The notes under the pieces: model-generated
The model's input: only the letters and a program-made list of their open reading frames with translations
The model's database searches: none
Told to the model about the DNA's origin: nothing
Shown: positions 32,604 through 42,979 of the stretch, piece after piece
How positions within the stretch are numbered: the first letter of the stretch is position 1
Layout of the letters: each line of letters begins with the position of its first letter
Translations under genes and position numbers: made by a program
Assembly: GCF_014356525.2 (NCBI RefSeq)
Contig: NC_052518.1
Coordinates: forward strand, 9,888,155 to 9,952,154
Reading direction: 5' to 3'
DNA from: Nilaparvata lugens
Taxonomy: Eukaryota; Arthropoda; Insecta; Hemiptera; Delphacidae
Length of the DNA: 64,000 bases

Positions 32604-33440
32604 TTTATATTCAAGTTGTCCTTGCACTTATCAAGTTTGAATTGTATGTTGAATGAATGTTTCAGAAAACGTGATAGCCCTGCAACCCGTGAAAGAAAGG
32701 AGGGGGTCTTCCCATTATTAAAAAATTTTCATCGAGCCCGGTGCTGTTAAAAACGACGATTTAGTTTGCTCGCATGCCCCCTGCGTTTCCAAAGACCATA
32801 AACAAAAAATCTCCATACAAGTTTCAGCTTCTTCATGGGACTCCATTTTGCAAAAGTCTTTTCTTCTTCTATACCTTTCATGCGTTTAGGCATCTCTGCA
32901 TGTTCCGAACCTCATATCTGCCCATCATTTCCTTGGACGGCCTCGGTCAGCTTCCCATTTCAGCTTCTTTATGGGACTTCATTTTCCAAAAGTATTCTTC
33001 TTCTTCTTCTACCTTTCAGGGTTTAGGCTTCTTCTACCTTTCAGGGTTTAGGCATCTCTGCCTGTTCCGAACCTCATATCTGCCCATCTTTTCCTTGGAC
33101 GGCCTCGGTCAGCTTCCCATTTCAGCTTCTTTATGGGACTTCATTTTCCAGAAGTATTCTTCTTCTTCTTCTACCTTTCAGGGTTTAGGCATCTCTGCCT
33201 GTTCCAAACCTCATATCTGCCCATCTTTTCCTTGGACGGCCTCGGTCAACTTCCCATTTCAGCTTCTTTATGGGACTTCATTTTCCAGAAGTATTCTTCT
33301 TCTTCTTCTTCTACCTTTCAGGGTTTAGGCATCTCTGCCTGTTCTGAACCTCATATCTGCCCATCTTTTCCTTGGACGGCCTCGGTCTCTCTTGCCTACT
33401 GGCTGGTAGTTGAGCACTGATTTTGGTGGTCTGTCTTCCT
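32604..33440 (-). repeat. LINE-derived minisatellite and 3' tail, copy a
   Basis: On the minus strand, units of about 131-137 bp each contain 'ggccgtccaaggaaaagatg', 'ggcagatatgaggttcggaa' and 'aggcagagatgcctaaaccc', followed by a GAA-rich tract. The first of these encodes 'GRPRKRWADMRFGTGRDA' and a stop, which is the C-terminus of the neighbouring LINE. At least four units are seen. The tail (32610-32830) matches the tails at 48780-49000, 49750-49990 and 62220-62460. Confidence 0.8.
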
Positions 33441-33890
33441 CCATACTATTCACATGTTGGTACCATTTAAAACTCCGCTGAGATATATTTATAGAAAATA
33501 CATTAAGTTGTATTCTTATCTAAGTATTTCTTAAAAAATGATCTTTCTGCTGCACCCATAGGTTCTTCTGAGAAATCTCATTTCAAATGCCTGTAGTCTA
33601 CTTTCCTCTGGCACTGACAACACCCAGGTTTCACACCCATATAAAAGGGTTGGTGCAGCTATAGTTTTGTAAAATTTTAGCCTGGTGCTCTGGCTAGCAT
33701 TATTCTTCAGATTTCTATGTATGGTACCATATATGTTTTGGAAGCGATGTATTTTGTTGGTAGTATCTCTCCCTTTCCTGTAAGAGATATCAAAGGCCAA
33801 GTAATTGAAATTTGATATCTGTTCCAGGATACTATTATTTAATACTATCTTGCTCCTTACTGGCACCTCATACCCTATTGAACATTGAAA
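33441..33890 (-). pseudogene. LINE reverse-transcriptase C-terminal region
   Basis: The minus-strand frame (33531-33866) reads 'ILEQISNFNYLAFDISYRKG', 'HRFQNIYGTIHRNL' and 'LKFYKTIAAPTLLYGCETWV', then 'LQAFEMRFLRR'. This is the post-RT region of non-LTR elements in which 'LLYG.E.W.L....RL.A.EM..LRR' is diagnostic. It leads, after a frame break, into the 'GRPRKRW' terminus within the minisatellite. The N-terminal RT catalytic part is absent, as expected of a 5'-truncated insertion. Confidence 0.7.
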
Positions 33891-35560
33891 CCAGCTTGAA
33901 GCGGGCGGGGAAGTAGTACAATCACAGACACTGATACTTGAATTAATGCTTCTGGTGTACAGAATGTTACCTTCTTTTTGTATTTTCTAATCAGTATGCT
34001 TAGATTTTAGCATGTAAAATATAATAATTTTATGTTATTTTATGGGACTCCATTTTGCGAAAGTAAGTTATATAAGTGATAGACTCACAAGTATTATGCA
34101 ATACTGCAAAGATTATGACAATAGAATTCGCAGGTAATGAAAATTTAAGAGTAGTTGAAACAGGTGACATAAATCTTGATGTAAGGCAAAGACTCTTAAT
34201 TTTCTTAATATGCTGTGATCAACAAATTTCTACTGCCTTAATTACGAACCGACTTGACTCAACTCTTGTCTGGACAACGATTTACCAAATATCAGTTGGG
34301 GCGAAATTGAGTGTGCAGTAGAAGAACCACATCTGTCAGACCATCAAGGACTTGGAATTTATATTGAAAATCCAGTTATGAAATCTATGTACCACCTACT
34401 CACCCAATAATTTCAGTTAATTTATTGAATCATTTTTTGTACCCGGGAACAATGCCCTGGAATTTTGGTAGGGAGTTCAGAAACACCCTGTACATAGAAT
34501 TGTATTGATGCAGTTACCCGAGGTACAGTGTATCAACCTCAATAGATTCTTGCCGGACTCAACAAAGAAAACTCAACAGGTTTCATTCCCGATCACTGAA
34601 CTCGACATGACACCTTATGCTCATTCTGGTAATGCTTCTCTACTATTCTCTCTCCTTGTCTAGAGACTGATTGAATTTTAATGTGAATTATACAACATTC
34701 CATTATTTCCAGTTTTGCCATTGACAAGATGATGTTCTACATAGTCAAATATATGAAGCCAGTCAATGACAAAATGTCACTTAATGAATGCCTGTAGTAC
34801 AGAATTTGATTGCTTTTGAATAATTTGTTTATTACTTTCAAACTTTCATGAATTCGACAATTTCCAAGTAACTAGTATCTCAATTGGCATTTCTCAATTG
34901 TGATGGAGAAATCAAAATGTTTTTGAATTGAATTTTGATATGTATTGCTTTAGTTGTTTCGGAGCTGATTTATGTGAAATAACTGAGCAAGAAAAGAGCT
35001 CCAAGAAAATGCATCATTCGATTATTGTAAGACATTATTCGACTGAGGGAGTTACAGAGTCCAGGACTGAAATAAGCTCTCGGGTCTAAATCGACTTTCT
35101 GAGTCACGATTTTATTTTCTAAACTCCGGGGTCTATTAAGTTCTCGACTTATTTGAGTCCAGGACTTTAAAGCAGTAAACATGAGGGAAATCCACAATAT
35201 TTGGCTGTTGTATTGTTGGCATTATTGCAAAACGGAAACAGCTGATTGCAGCGGGATAATTTAAATAAGCATGCTCTCCAAATTATTTTGTAAAAACACG
35301 TTTCGATTTTTTTTGTAGGCCTATTCAAAGCAAAACCTTTGAAAAGTGAATGAATTAACATTTCATTTTACGTTATGTTATTATTGATCATTGATCCTAA
35401 CCAGTGATTTTGGAATAAACATTTCATTACTATAACGGTATATACATGGCATTGTACCCAACCACCACTTCCACAACTATCAGGTTGAAGTAGGGAGGGG
35501 GTGGATATTTCTTTTCGAATAAGGCAACCACTTCTGCTCAGCATTCGTCTCTATGACTGG
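33891..35560. other. Non-coding, with remnants of repeats
   Basis: A single 'cagaaacaccctgtac' terminus lies near 34480. A cluster of 'gagtccaggactt'-like motifs at about 35045-35165 recurs as a longer cluster at 63260-63540. The segment 35325-35425 is the approximate reverse complement of the last 110 bases of the window. The open frame at 34076-34321 resembles no family I can name. Confidence 0.45.
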
Positions 35561-35675
35561 TCTTTCGTTCAAGTTCAAGACATTCCTTCAAGAAGTGGTT
35601 TGTTAGCGTTTGCTGTTGCTGTTTTTCCTGTTGCAGTGTTTGTTCCTGTTAGCGTGTGTTACGACGTCTGATCAG
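35561..35675 (+). promoter_or_regulatory. Possible 5' non-coding exon
   Basis: This is a less AT-rich stretch ending in 'gatcag|gtgagtaag', a consensus splice donor at 35676. It lies about 410 bp upstream of the candidate first coding exon at 36087 on the same strand. A promoter may lie just upstream, but no definite core element is claimed. Confidence 0.3.
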
Positions 35676-36086
35676 GTGAGTAAGAATTAAAATTGTTTTC
35701 CTATCATAAATTAATTTAATTCAATTGAAAAAAATTGATGAACAATTCACAAATTTGACTTTGATGTCCTCAGATCCTGCATTGTTTCGAGATCTTAACT
35801 GAAAATTTGAATGAGAATTTTCAATCTAGTGTAAATGTGTGAGTACAATTAAAGTGTATTTGTGTTAGTGTACGGAAAGCGCAGAGCGGCGCAACCTCCT
35901 CTCTCACTCTTTCTCTCTCACTACCTCTTCCGTCGCAGTCACTGTCAGTTGGTGCTAGGTTACATCTATTGTTTTGATGGAGGAGCGCATCCTGACAGTG
36001 ACCGGCGACTCTGTTGCAATACATTTTGATCGGCTAATTGAAATTACGATCTGAATAAATCGATCAGACGTAGTGCAGTGCCAGCC

Positions 36087-36132
36087 ATGGCTAGTTCTAT
36101 CTGGAGCCATCTAACTCTTATAGCTTACTTTG
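36087..36132 (+). CDS. Candidate first coding exon, signal-peptide-like start
   Basis: An ATG in good context ('gccagccATGG') opens 'MASSIWSHLTLIAYF', a short hydrophobic start typical of a signal peptide. After 46 nt it meets a consensus donor 'g|gtgagt' at 36133 (phase 1). Just upstream are CT-rich sequence and a GC-richer leader. The AT-rich tract downstream would be a long intron. No later exon could be linked to it within the window, so the product is unknown. It would be secreted or membrane-bound if real. Confidence 0.4.
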
Positions 36133-37020
36133 GTGAGTAATTGCTCAATTCAAGAAAAATTCACTCATCCTACCCCTATTCAAAATTCACAGATCTATTC
36201 ATATTATCTCTTTCAAAGTCTATTTTCATGGTTTGTTCGAAATTACTGAGAGAGAGAAAGAGAGGAGAGAGAAATGGCAATTTTACATTTGATTTCTATA
36301 GAGGTTTAAGAAATGTTTGAACAAAGGATGGTGAGCATCGTCTTCTTTAGTTGATTATTCTTGAAATGATTATTAATGAAATGATTATTACTTGATTTAT
36401 GTTTGATTACGGCTTTGCTTAGAGTTCAATGTTAATGATTGATGCTCTGATTAAGTAGATGACTGCTTAAGGAATTTGATTAGTAGTTGATTAAAGTTTG
36501 GAATAAATTTGATTAATTATTGAAATAATTTTTGGTTATTGATAAGATTAATTTTTGGTATAATTTTGATTTATTATTGGAATAATTTTGAGTTATTAAG
36601 GAGATTGAATTTTGACAACTGTTTGGTATAATAAATTTGATTAATTATTGAAATAATTTTTAGTTATTGATAGGATTAAATTTTGATTCATGTTTGGAAT
36701 AATTTTGATTGATGCTCGGTTTAATGATGATTAATGTTTAGTTTAGGGAATAATAATTGTATTTGATGTTCTGATTCTGAATTTGATTGCTCAAGGGATT
36801 TGATTCGTGATTGATTAATGTTTTGTTTAGTTCACTGATAACGATTGATGATATGATTAAGAATTGGGTTTACCTTATTGAGAATTAAGGAAGTTGAATA
36901 TTGTTATGTTAATGAAATTCCATTTGATGGAGCGCGTCCAGAATTGATTGGAAGGGGAAGACTGAGGATAACAGTCCTGTTGGGTTAATTGTTAATTCTC
37001 ATGGTTTCCTTGTTTAAAAT
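36133..37020. other. Probable intron, degenerate 'gattaatta...ttattga' repeats
   Basis: The sequence is dominated by imprecise repeats of 'gattaattattgaaataatt' and 'ggttattgataagatt' between about 36450 and 36760. No coding potential is seen. Confidence 0.5.
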
Positions 37021-37160
37021 AGTATATTTCGCACCTAGAGCAGAAAATGAGATTTTTCCAGCTCGAAATCGGTTTTCAAGTCCGAGGCCGTAGGCCGAGG
37101 ACTAGAAAAGATTGAGAGCTGGAAAAACATTTTTGCCCGTGGTGCGAACGATATTTTTCG
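37021..37160. repeat. Hairpin with 'gaggccgtaggccgagg' loop
   Basis: 'tttcgcacctagagcagaaa' and 'atgagatttttccagctc' on the left are mirrored by 'gagctggaaaaacatttttg' and 'gtggtgcga' on the right, enclosing a short palindromic 'gaggccgtaggccgagg'. This is a MITE-like structure. Confidence 0.55.
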
Positions 37161-37229
37161 CCACACTACAGGTATTGCTGACAAAATAAATAAAGAATAC
37201 AAAATAAAGAATACTCGTTAAGCTATCGT

Positions 37230-37344
37230 ACCTATCTCTTGATTTTAGTGGTAGAAGATTTGCAGTCAGGATTTCAGATTCTTTTAAAATTTCACTTGGA
37301 ATACCACAGTCATCTTCAAGCATTTTTAAAAATTCGGAATGCAC
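37230..37344 (-). pseudogene. Possible tyrosine-recombinase-like (Crypton-type) N-terminal exon
   Basis: The minus-strand frame from ATG 37344 reads 'MHSEFLKMLEDDCGIPSEIL' and then 'LLPLKSRDRYDSL'. The latter resembles the 'LLP.KS...YE..Y' start found in Crypton-like and related host proteins of insects. The frame then runs into non-conserved sequence. Evidence is limited to this motif. Confidence 0.3.
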
Positions 37345-37417
37345 TAATCAACAATAAATAATTGAATAAAACTGGTTGCGAAGCGAATTAGTTTGATTCG
37401 AAACTGGAACTAAAATC

Positions 37418-37696
37418 ATGGCGACTTCAGCTTATTATGAAAGTGGACACTCGCCCGATCTAGCGGATGACTTATTAATAATAATAATTAGCGCGTTGTT
37501 TCCAGCCATAAGCGGCTGGAAAGAGACAACTTTCTGGGCTAGCCCGGAAAAGAAACCCTTTTCTGACGTCGTCTGCAAACAAGGTCTTTCAGATCTACGT
37601 AGGGACTGGAAAACAGCTGCTTTCTGTGCAGAAAATATATTTGTTGAGTCAAAATACTGTTGTTTTATCGATATGAAAGTGATTTTATTATTTTGA
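37418..37696 (+). CDS. Unrecognised open frame, divergent from the preceding one
   Basis: A 92-residue frame begins at ATG 37418, starting 'MATSAYYESGHSPDLADDLL'. It lies only about 75 bp from the divergent start at 37344, so the two may share a promoter region of one old element. The composition is less AT-biased than the surroundings. I do not recognise a family. Confidence 0.3.
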   Translation: MATSAYYESGHSPDLADDLLIIIISALFPAISGWKETTFWASPEKKPFSDVVCKQGLSDLRRDWKTAAFCAENIFVESKYCCFIDMKVILLF

Positions 37697-37699
37697 TTA

Positions 37700-37772
37700 T
37701 TTACCGCTAGTAGTGTAATAATGGGGGTTCTAGGACCAGAGCTAGTAGTGTAATGATGGGGGTTCTAGGACC
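37700..37772. repeat. Tandem duplication of about 35 bp
   Basis: 'gctagtagtgtaatgatggg' plus 'ggttctaggaccaga' occurs twice in tandem with one or two differences. Confidence 0.8.
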
Positions 37773-38443
37773 AGAAGTTGATTGTTAATTTGTATGGTTA
37801 GAGTTTGTCATTTTCGAGTCTTTTGATTATTGTTATACTGGAATTATATATTTACTCATTTTATTAAGAATTAGAACTTATTCTGATGATGACTAATTTC
37901 AAGTGAACTTTTGTTAGAGGAGGTACCTAGTGAGGTCTGAATAGTAATTATAGACTTTACAAACTAGAAATATGAAAAGCAATTAAAATAAAGATTTTGA
38001 TTTGAATTTGCAATTATGATGATTACTGTAGCGGATATCGAATAGATGTCAGTAGTGTTGCTAATAATTGGAACTTTTACGTTTATGATTGTTAATAAAA
38101 TTTTATCTTTTTACCTGCATTTGTGTAATTTTTATTGATTTGGTAGTTGTAAGACCTTGATTGTAAGGGTAGCCTTGAAGGGTTCTGCAACGGTTACACT
38201 ACACAGCATAACTCAAAAATAAAAACTATCAGAAAAAATTGATATTGCTCATAGGTAGTCAGATTGCAAATAAAAGAATATCTTACAATAATAGGCTTCA
38301 GAGTCTGAAATTTTATTTTTTGGCCGAGATTTCTGGAGTGATAGAAGTTTTTATAAAGAGTCTCAAAAGTAAACAAATTGAGAGTGATAATTTGATTTTA
38401 TAAGAGTTTTTTAGGCCAGAAACACTATGATTTTTAACCGTGT
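37773..38443. other. AT-rich spacer
   Basis: Nothing is recognised. Confidence 0.4.
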
Positions 38444-38601
38444 ACCTACCTATAAATTCCACTAATTGAAATACAACCTAGCACTTAGAACAAACTCAAA
38501 AATTATTTGCATACATAATCTGTTTTCTAAGTTCAGTTCAATTTGTGATGTTTTTGGAAATTGTAAAAAAATCACAGATCACATTATGAATTCAACAGAC
38601 A

Positions 38602-38797
38602 TAATGAAATAAAAACACACATATGTTTTGTTGGATTCTACACAGTTTTATTCTTTACAGGACCATGGATTCGCGACCACACTGATCACATTTTTCAGTC
38701 AACTTAAAAATGTGACCTGTGTGGTGACGAAACCATGGTCCTGTACCGAATAAAACTTTGTAGAATTTGACAACATATGTGTCTTTTTATTTCATTA
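38602..38797. mobile_element. Foldback element, about 196 bp, inserted in copy 2
   Basis: 'taatgaaataaaaacacaca' at the left end is mirrored by '...gtgtctttttatttcatta' at the right. The centre carries inverted 'caggaccatgg' and 'ccatggtcctg' blocks. Copy 1 lacks it. A 13-bp string 'ttcaacagacata' occurs at 38591-38603 and again at 38837-38849, bracketing the extra sequence. Confidence 0.75.
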
Positions 38798-38923
38798 TGA
38801 AACGGTTCTAAATATTGACAATGACTCAGTCAAATTTTCAACAGACATACGTGATCCCTTTGAGAATATTGTACTTCAATTTTATTATTCAACTTAAGTA
38901 TTTTGTTTTTCATTTGTTCAAAG

Positions 38924-39104
38924 GAGACATATTTCGCGTCGTGCGCCAACAAAACCTCAGAAGGGCGCACAATCACAAGCATAATGGGGAAGCTGGTGAC
39001 GCTCGACGTAGCCGTTAACTTTTCTTGGAAGGGAGTACAACGGAAGGATCATAAAATAGAGAAGAAACCATTCAAGGATCTGCTAATAGCCAAAGTTATG
39101 ATTG
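38924..39104 (+). CDS. DUF4806-like gene copy 2, exon A
   Basis: The exon starts after acceptor 'ttcaaag' and is open for 60 codons plus one base. It reads 'ETYFASCANKTSEGRTITSI', 'MGKLVTLDVAVNFSWKGVQR' and 'KKPFKDLLIAKVMI'. The pattern 'KL...VA..FSWKG....K.PF.DL....VMI' is characteristic of DUF4806, a domain of unknown function in many insect proteins, often of transposon-associated character. The expected donor GT is GA here ('g|gataag'), whereas copy 1 has an intact 'gtaaga', so splicing of copy 2 may be impaired. Family assignment is from pattern memory. Confidence 0.5.
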
Positions 39105-40190
39105 ATAAGATTCCAGCTAATTTCTCCTTTTTCAGTTTACTGTCGCTTGCTTTATATTTCATAAAGTACGCTAATTTGGCACTATCAATTTCAGGTAGAA
39201 AAAATACCACTTGAATAGAAAATTCGACTTCACTGACTCAAATAATTCAATTTGTCTTTAAATATTACATCCACAAACATCGTGGTTAAGTGGTAAAGTG
39301 GACATTACTGTCCAAACTTCGCCACGTCATTGAAATAAAGAAGTCATTCTATCCTATTGAATGAATAAAGTAATCATTCCATCCAGGATCTGGAATATTG
39401 AATCTCTAAGTTGATTTTTTTCAACTTGGGAGGTGGTCATTATTAGGCTGATCATTAATTCGTATCGGAAATATTAATTGATTTGTCTTTGATTAATACT
39501 TCATATAGCTTTGAAAGGGTTTGTCCTATTGATTTGAGGTAATCACTATTCACTTCATACTGGAATTCTATATTGGAATAGAATAGAATCGTTGCCTTCA
39601 TTTCAACCTCGGAGGGCAAAGTTAGGGTGGAAGGAAGTTAGGTGGTATCATGCACAACAAGACCATCTTTCAATTTCCAATAAAGAAATACTATATGGAG
39701 AACTAGAGATAAATTACTTTCATCCAAATAAATTTCGTTCTATTTTGAGTTTCTAGGATATCAAGATAATAGGCTTACTAAAGACTCCATTGTCTAGGAC
39801 ACTCTTAATCCTACATAATAGAAGACAATCATGATTTCATTACTGATTATTGAATATTTTCATCGGAAATTCATTAATACTACAATTTTCTTACAACATG
39901 TTCATTAGATTCGCTTTTTCCTTTTAAATTATTTCACCCTGACTTTTTATTGGGTTTTCTGAACCCTTTCCTGTTCATGTTTCATTACAATCTGCCTATT
40001 GCATGATAAATCATGATCCATGAGGTATTTTTCCTCCTCATCTTATCTTCCTAGCCGATTCCATTTAGAACAAGTAGTTTTGTTCGTACATTTTGTTTGT
40101 TCTTTATACATTGTTATTTGTACTTTTCTCTCGCATTGTAATGAGTAATGTGTAAGAGATTGGTGTTCTAATGATTTTTTTTTGTTACAG

Positions 40191-40287
40191 CTGCTACAAA
40201 ACGGTGCTGGCCAAAATCAGAATTGAAGCAAGTCCAATTGAAAGCGGCTACATGGCTTGCACAAGCACAATCGAAGTTGGACAACAT
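40191..40287 (+). CDS. DUF4806-like gene copy 2, exon B
   Basis: This 97-nt exon lies between acceptor 'tttgttacag' and donor 'cat|gtaagc'. In the phase set by exon A it is fully open: 'ATKRCWPKSELKQVQLKAAT' then 'WLAQAQSKLDN'. The final 'WL..A...L' helix fits the C-terminus of DUF4806. Length and splice phases equal those of copy 1, and the copy 1 stop codon is absent. No exon C equivalent was found before unrelated sequence starts near 40900. Confidence 0.5.
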
Positions 40288-40346
40288 GTAAGCATTCATC
40301 TCACAACCAATTTCTCTAGAAAATCTGCATTGGAAAAATGTATTAA

Positions 40347-40592
40347 GCTGTGTACACATATTCGCGCTTCCAACTTGCACCGAGCATGCTCCTCCCTCGT
40401 TCCGCCCTTGTACCGCCCTCGTACCACCATCGAACCACAGTCGCGCCGCCCATGCACCCATCATGAACATTACGGAAGATGTTAGATCTTCTCACGTTCC
40501 CCGGTCGAACCACTGTTGCTCCTCGGTCGATCATCAATCGCTCTGCTGGAGTGACGTTCGGTTGCGGAGCAGAGCAAAAGTCTGTACGCACC
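40347..40592. mobile_element. MITE, 246 bp, TTAA target duplication, inserted in copy 2
   Basis: TTAA flanks both ends (40343-40346 and 40593-40596). The corresponding place in copy 1 reads 'gtataacacgacc' with no insert, giving an empty-site comparison. The termini 'gctgtgtacacatattcgcg' and the inverse of 'gcaaaagtctgtacgcacc' are imperfect inverted repeats. The interior is GC-rich and its open frames are not recognised. The duplication suits a piggyBac-like (TTAA) or a Harbinger-like (TAA) mobiliser. Confidence 0.75.
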
Positions 40593-40890
40593 TTAACACG
40601 ACCATCTTTCCATTCGAAAAATTTGAGCTAGGATTTAATATGACTGATCCAAGATGGCGGACCAAATTTTTAATGTCATGATTCAGTGGAAAATTTTAGC
40701 ACAATCCCCCATGTCACCTACCATCAAATTACCTCTATGAAAAGTATCAAGCCGTTTCCAAACCTTTTACTCACTCTGTATTGAGCTGTTTCCTGAATAA
40801 GCATTTTTCGCCCAAGGTTATTAAAAAGAAGGTTTTTCCATAACTGCCTGATATTAGGAAGAAATGAAAATTGGGTGGGGAGACTAGAAT

Positions 40891-41719
40891 TAGTTTGTTC
40901 CAGGAACAAGTAAAGAAAAAGTTACATTGTGCTGGCAAAAGGCATTGTAATAATAGGCTGACATCTGTTTCCAGAGAATCTTATCTAGTGGCGAAAACAA
41001 TTAACAAAAGAATTCCTTAGTCAAGCTCAGTCTCTCTCACTTTCGCTCTGTCACTCGATCCCCTTCTACCCCTTCTACTCACTGTCTTTTCATACAAGCG
41101 CTCTCACTCCATCTTTAACAGTCCAGCGTGCCTTATCTCTCTCACTTATACTCTCTTTCACCCTCAATCTATCTCTTCCCTCTCACCCCTCTCATCGCTC
41201 TCTCTCGTCTGTTCTGTTCTACCATTTTGGAATTATTTGTTACTTCTACTTGGTATTTTTGTTACCTATTTCTACTTGGCCAAATTCGGAGAAAAGCTTG
41301 GTATTCGATCTAGGCGCGTAAGAAAAAAGCTATAATAGGCTACACTACAGACAACAGGGTTGACGCATCACCCTAAGCTTTTTTTTCGCACACTTCCAAA
41401 ACACTTACAGCATTATAATTACATGTGAAGCAGGTTCACAGTCCACTAGAAGAATACAAAAAATCCCAGGTCTGCAGACACAAATGTAACAAAAATGACA
41501 ACATAAAATATAAGTTACCTGCCTGGGGTGACGCGTCACCCCTGTTGTCTGTCTAGGGTTGTGCTTTGATAAGATTGTATGAAATATTTTTTATCCAGTA
41601 TGATTCAAATATATTATAAAGAAGTAAAAAATACATGACATTATTAAATATGTCAATGAGTAGCGGAAGTATCCAATACTACTGATATATAGCATTATTC
41701 AATTTATTAGTATAGGCTA
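40891..41719. other. Spacer with CT-rich tracts
   Basis: CT-rich microsatellite-like sequence lies at about 41030-41220. 'gacgcatcaccc' and 'gacgcgtcacccctgttgtc' near 41355 and 41530 form an imperfect inverted pair ('caacagggttgacgcatcac'), suggesting another small MITE of about 210 bp (41347-41552). Confidence 0.45.
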
Positions 41720-42066
41720 CTCCTGCCAAGAACAGAAGAGCCTTTGGCAAAATGGCGGAGGGATAAGTACGCATGCGCAGATCTAAAATTTCTAGTCTAA
41801 AAGCACTTCTGCCAACCTACCGATATTGCACCAGATCTATGATTCCGGGAGGCTGAATCAACAGAGCACACATTGCAACTGCCAATATGTATTTGTATTT
41901 ATACTACAAATATATTTCATTTTAGAATATATCATACATTTTATTAAATATATTTGATAATATTTTGTTTGTGAGAGTAGAACAATTTTCATTTCGACTG
42001 CTGGCTGCACTGATTGATCAGCGCTGGCAGCCATCTTGCCAAAGGCTCTTCTGTTCTTGGCAGGAG
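41720..42066. mobile_element. MITE, 347 bp, TA target duplication
   Basis: The termini 'ctcctgccaagaacagaaga' and 'tcttctgttcttggcaggag' are perfect inverted repeats for over 30 bp, continuing 'gcctttggcaa'. 'ta' flanks both ends, as for Tc1/mariner-type mobilisation. It is non-coding. Confidence 0.85.
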
Positions 42067-42184
42067 TATATCACTCAAGAGGACATAATCCGCAGCAGAA
42101 AGATAAATAACGATTTTAATGTGTAATTATACAAACTTGAAACCATTCAATAGTGTAAAAAATAATAATTTATTTAATTTCTAG

Positions 42185-42873
42185 GAGGTCTCCAGCGAAT
42201 CGAGCAGGAATTCTATTTCAAGCAGCTCAGAAATGACAACATCCTCGACCTGAATAACCGTAATCGCGGGAGGATGGGTCGTTTAACTACGGCCGGAATC
42301 GCTGACTCAATGAACTTACTCGTTCGACGACAAATAAGTTTGATTGACTTTTTAAAAAGAGTCTCACATCAGACTGACTCATTGTTTGATGTTTTCAACC
42401 ACTCTCTACAAGCAAACGAGGGATTATTCGCGGAAGAACTGGAGGTTGACATCAGAGATGAGTGGATAACTCTAGACGTCGATGAGGAGGAGGACGAGGA
42501 AGAGGTGGTGGTTGTGGAAGAAGCTGCTGCCGTCCCAGCTGTTGCCGAGCCAGTCCCAGAAAGGTTGGTGCAACGAAGACCTCGCGGCCGTGGCCAATCG
42601 CGGGGTCGTCGTGGCCAGCAGCCAAGAGGTGCTCGTGGCCGATCTCGTCTTCAACAGTGTGGGCAAGGAATGAACAACCGGCACAATTTCGGCCGCTGCA
42701 CCATCTGTTTGGACCTCGAGTCAACCCATGCGGCGATTCCATGCAGTCACATCTGCATGTGCACTCGATGTGCTAATCTAAATAGACAACATAATCCACG
42801 GGACTTGAGATGCCCACTGTGCAATATTCCGAGCACGGAATACGTCAGAATGTGGGCATCGGATACTGTGTAG
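42185..42873 (+). CDS. RING-finger protein (probable E3 ubiquitin ligase), terminal exon
   Basis: Acceptor 'atttctag' precedes an open frame that runs 29 codons before ATG 42274 and on to TAG at 42871, so this is probably a last exon (phase 1) rather than a complete gene. Counting from that ATG there is a helical N-terminal part, an acidic stretch (about residues 60-80), an Arg/Gly-rich stretch (about 98-128) and a C-terminal C3HC4 RING: C142, C145, C157, H159, C163, C166, C180, C183. RING domains bind E2 enzymes to ubiquitinate substrates. The RG-rich part may bind RNA. AATAAA follows at 42967. The upstream exon was not found, and the substrate is unknown. Confidence 0.7.
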
Positions 42874-42966
42874 AGGGTGGAGATTTCTTTTTTGGATATG
42901 GCTAATTATCAAAGTTTACGGTATTAATTAATGAAATAGCAATCTCAGTAGGCTACCCTTTATTTC

Positions 42967-42972
42967 AATAAA
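42967..42972 (+). terminator. Poly(A) signal of the RING-finger gene
   Basis: AATAAA lies about 95 bp after the stop codon on the same strand. Confidence 0.55.
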
Positions 42973-42979
42973 CGACAAG

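Larger units (their letters stand above)
38444..40890 (+). repeat. Segmental duplication, copy 2 (partner 15238-17165)
   Basis: This is collinear with copy 1 through exon A, the intron, exon B and about 550 bp beyond. It is longer than copy 1 mainly because of the foldback at 38602-38797 and the MITE at 40347-40592. It preserves the reading frames better than copy 1. Confidence 0.85.

Noticed and set aside
32774..33420. Plus-strand open frames of 63-184 residues rich in 'SSSSTFQGLG'
   Set aside because: They are antisense translations of the LINE-derived minisatellite. The coding sense is the minus strand, where each unit gives the LINE C-terminus.
40191..42873. Joining DUF4806 copy 2 exon B to the RING exon as one gene
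   Set aside because: Exon B ends in phase 2 while the RING exon needs phase 1. The joined reading hits a stop within about 20 codons.
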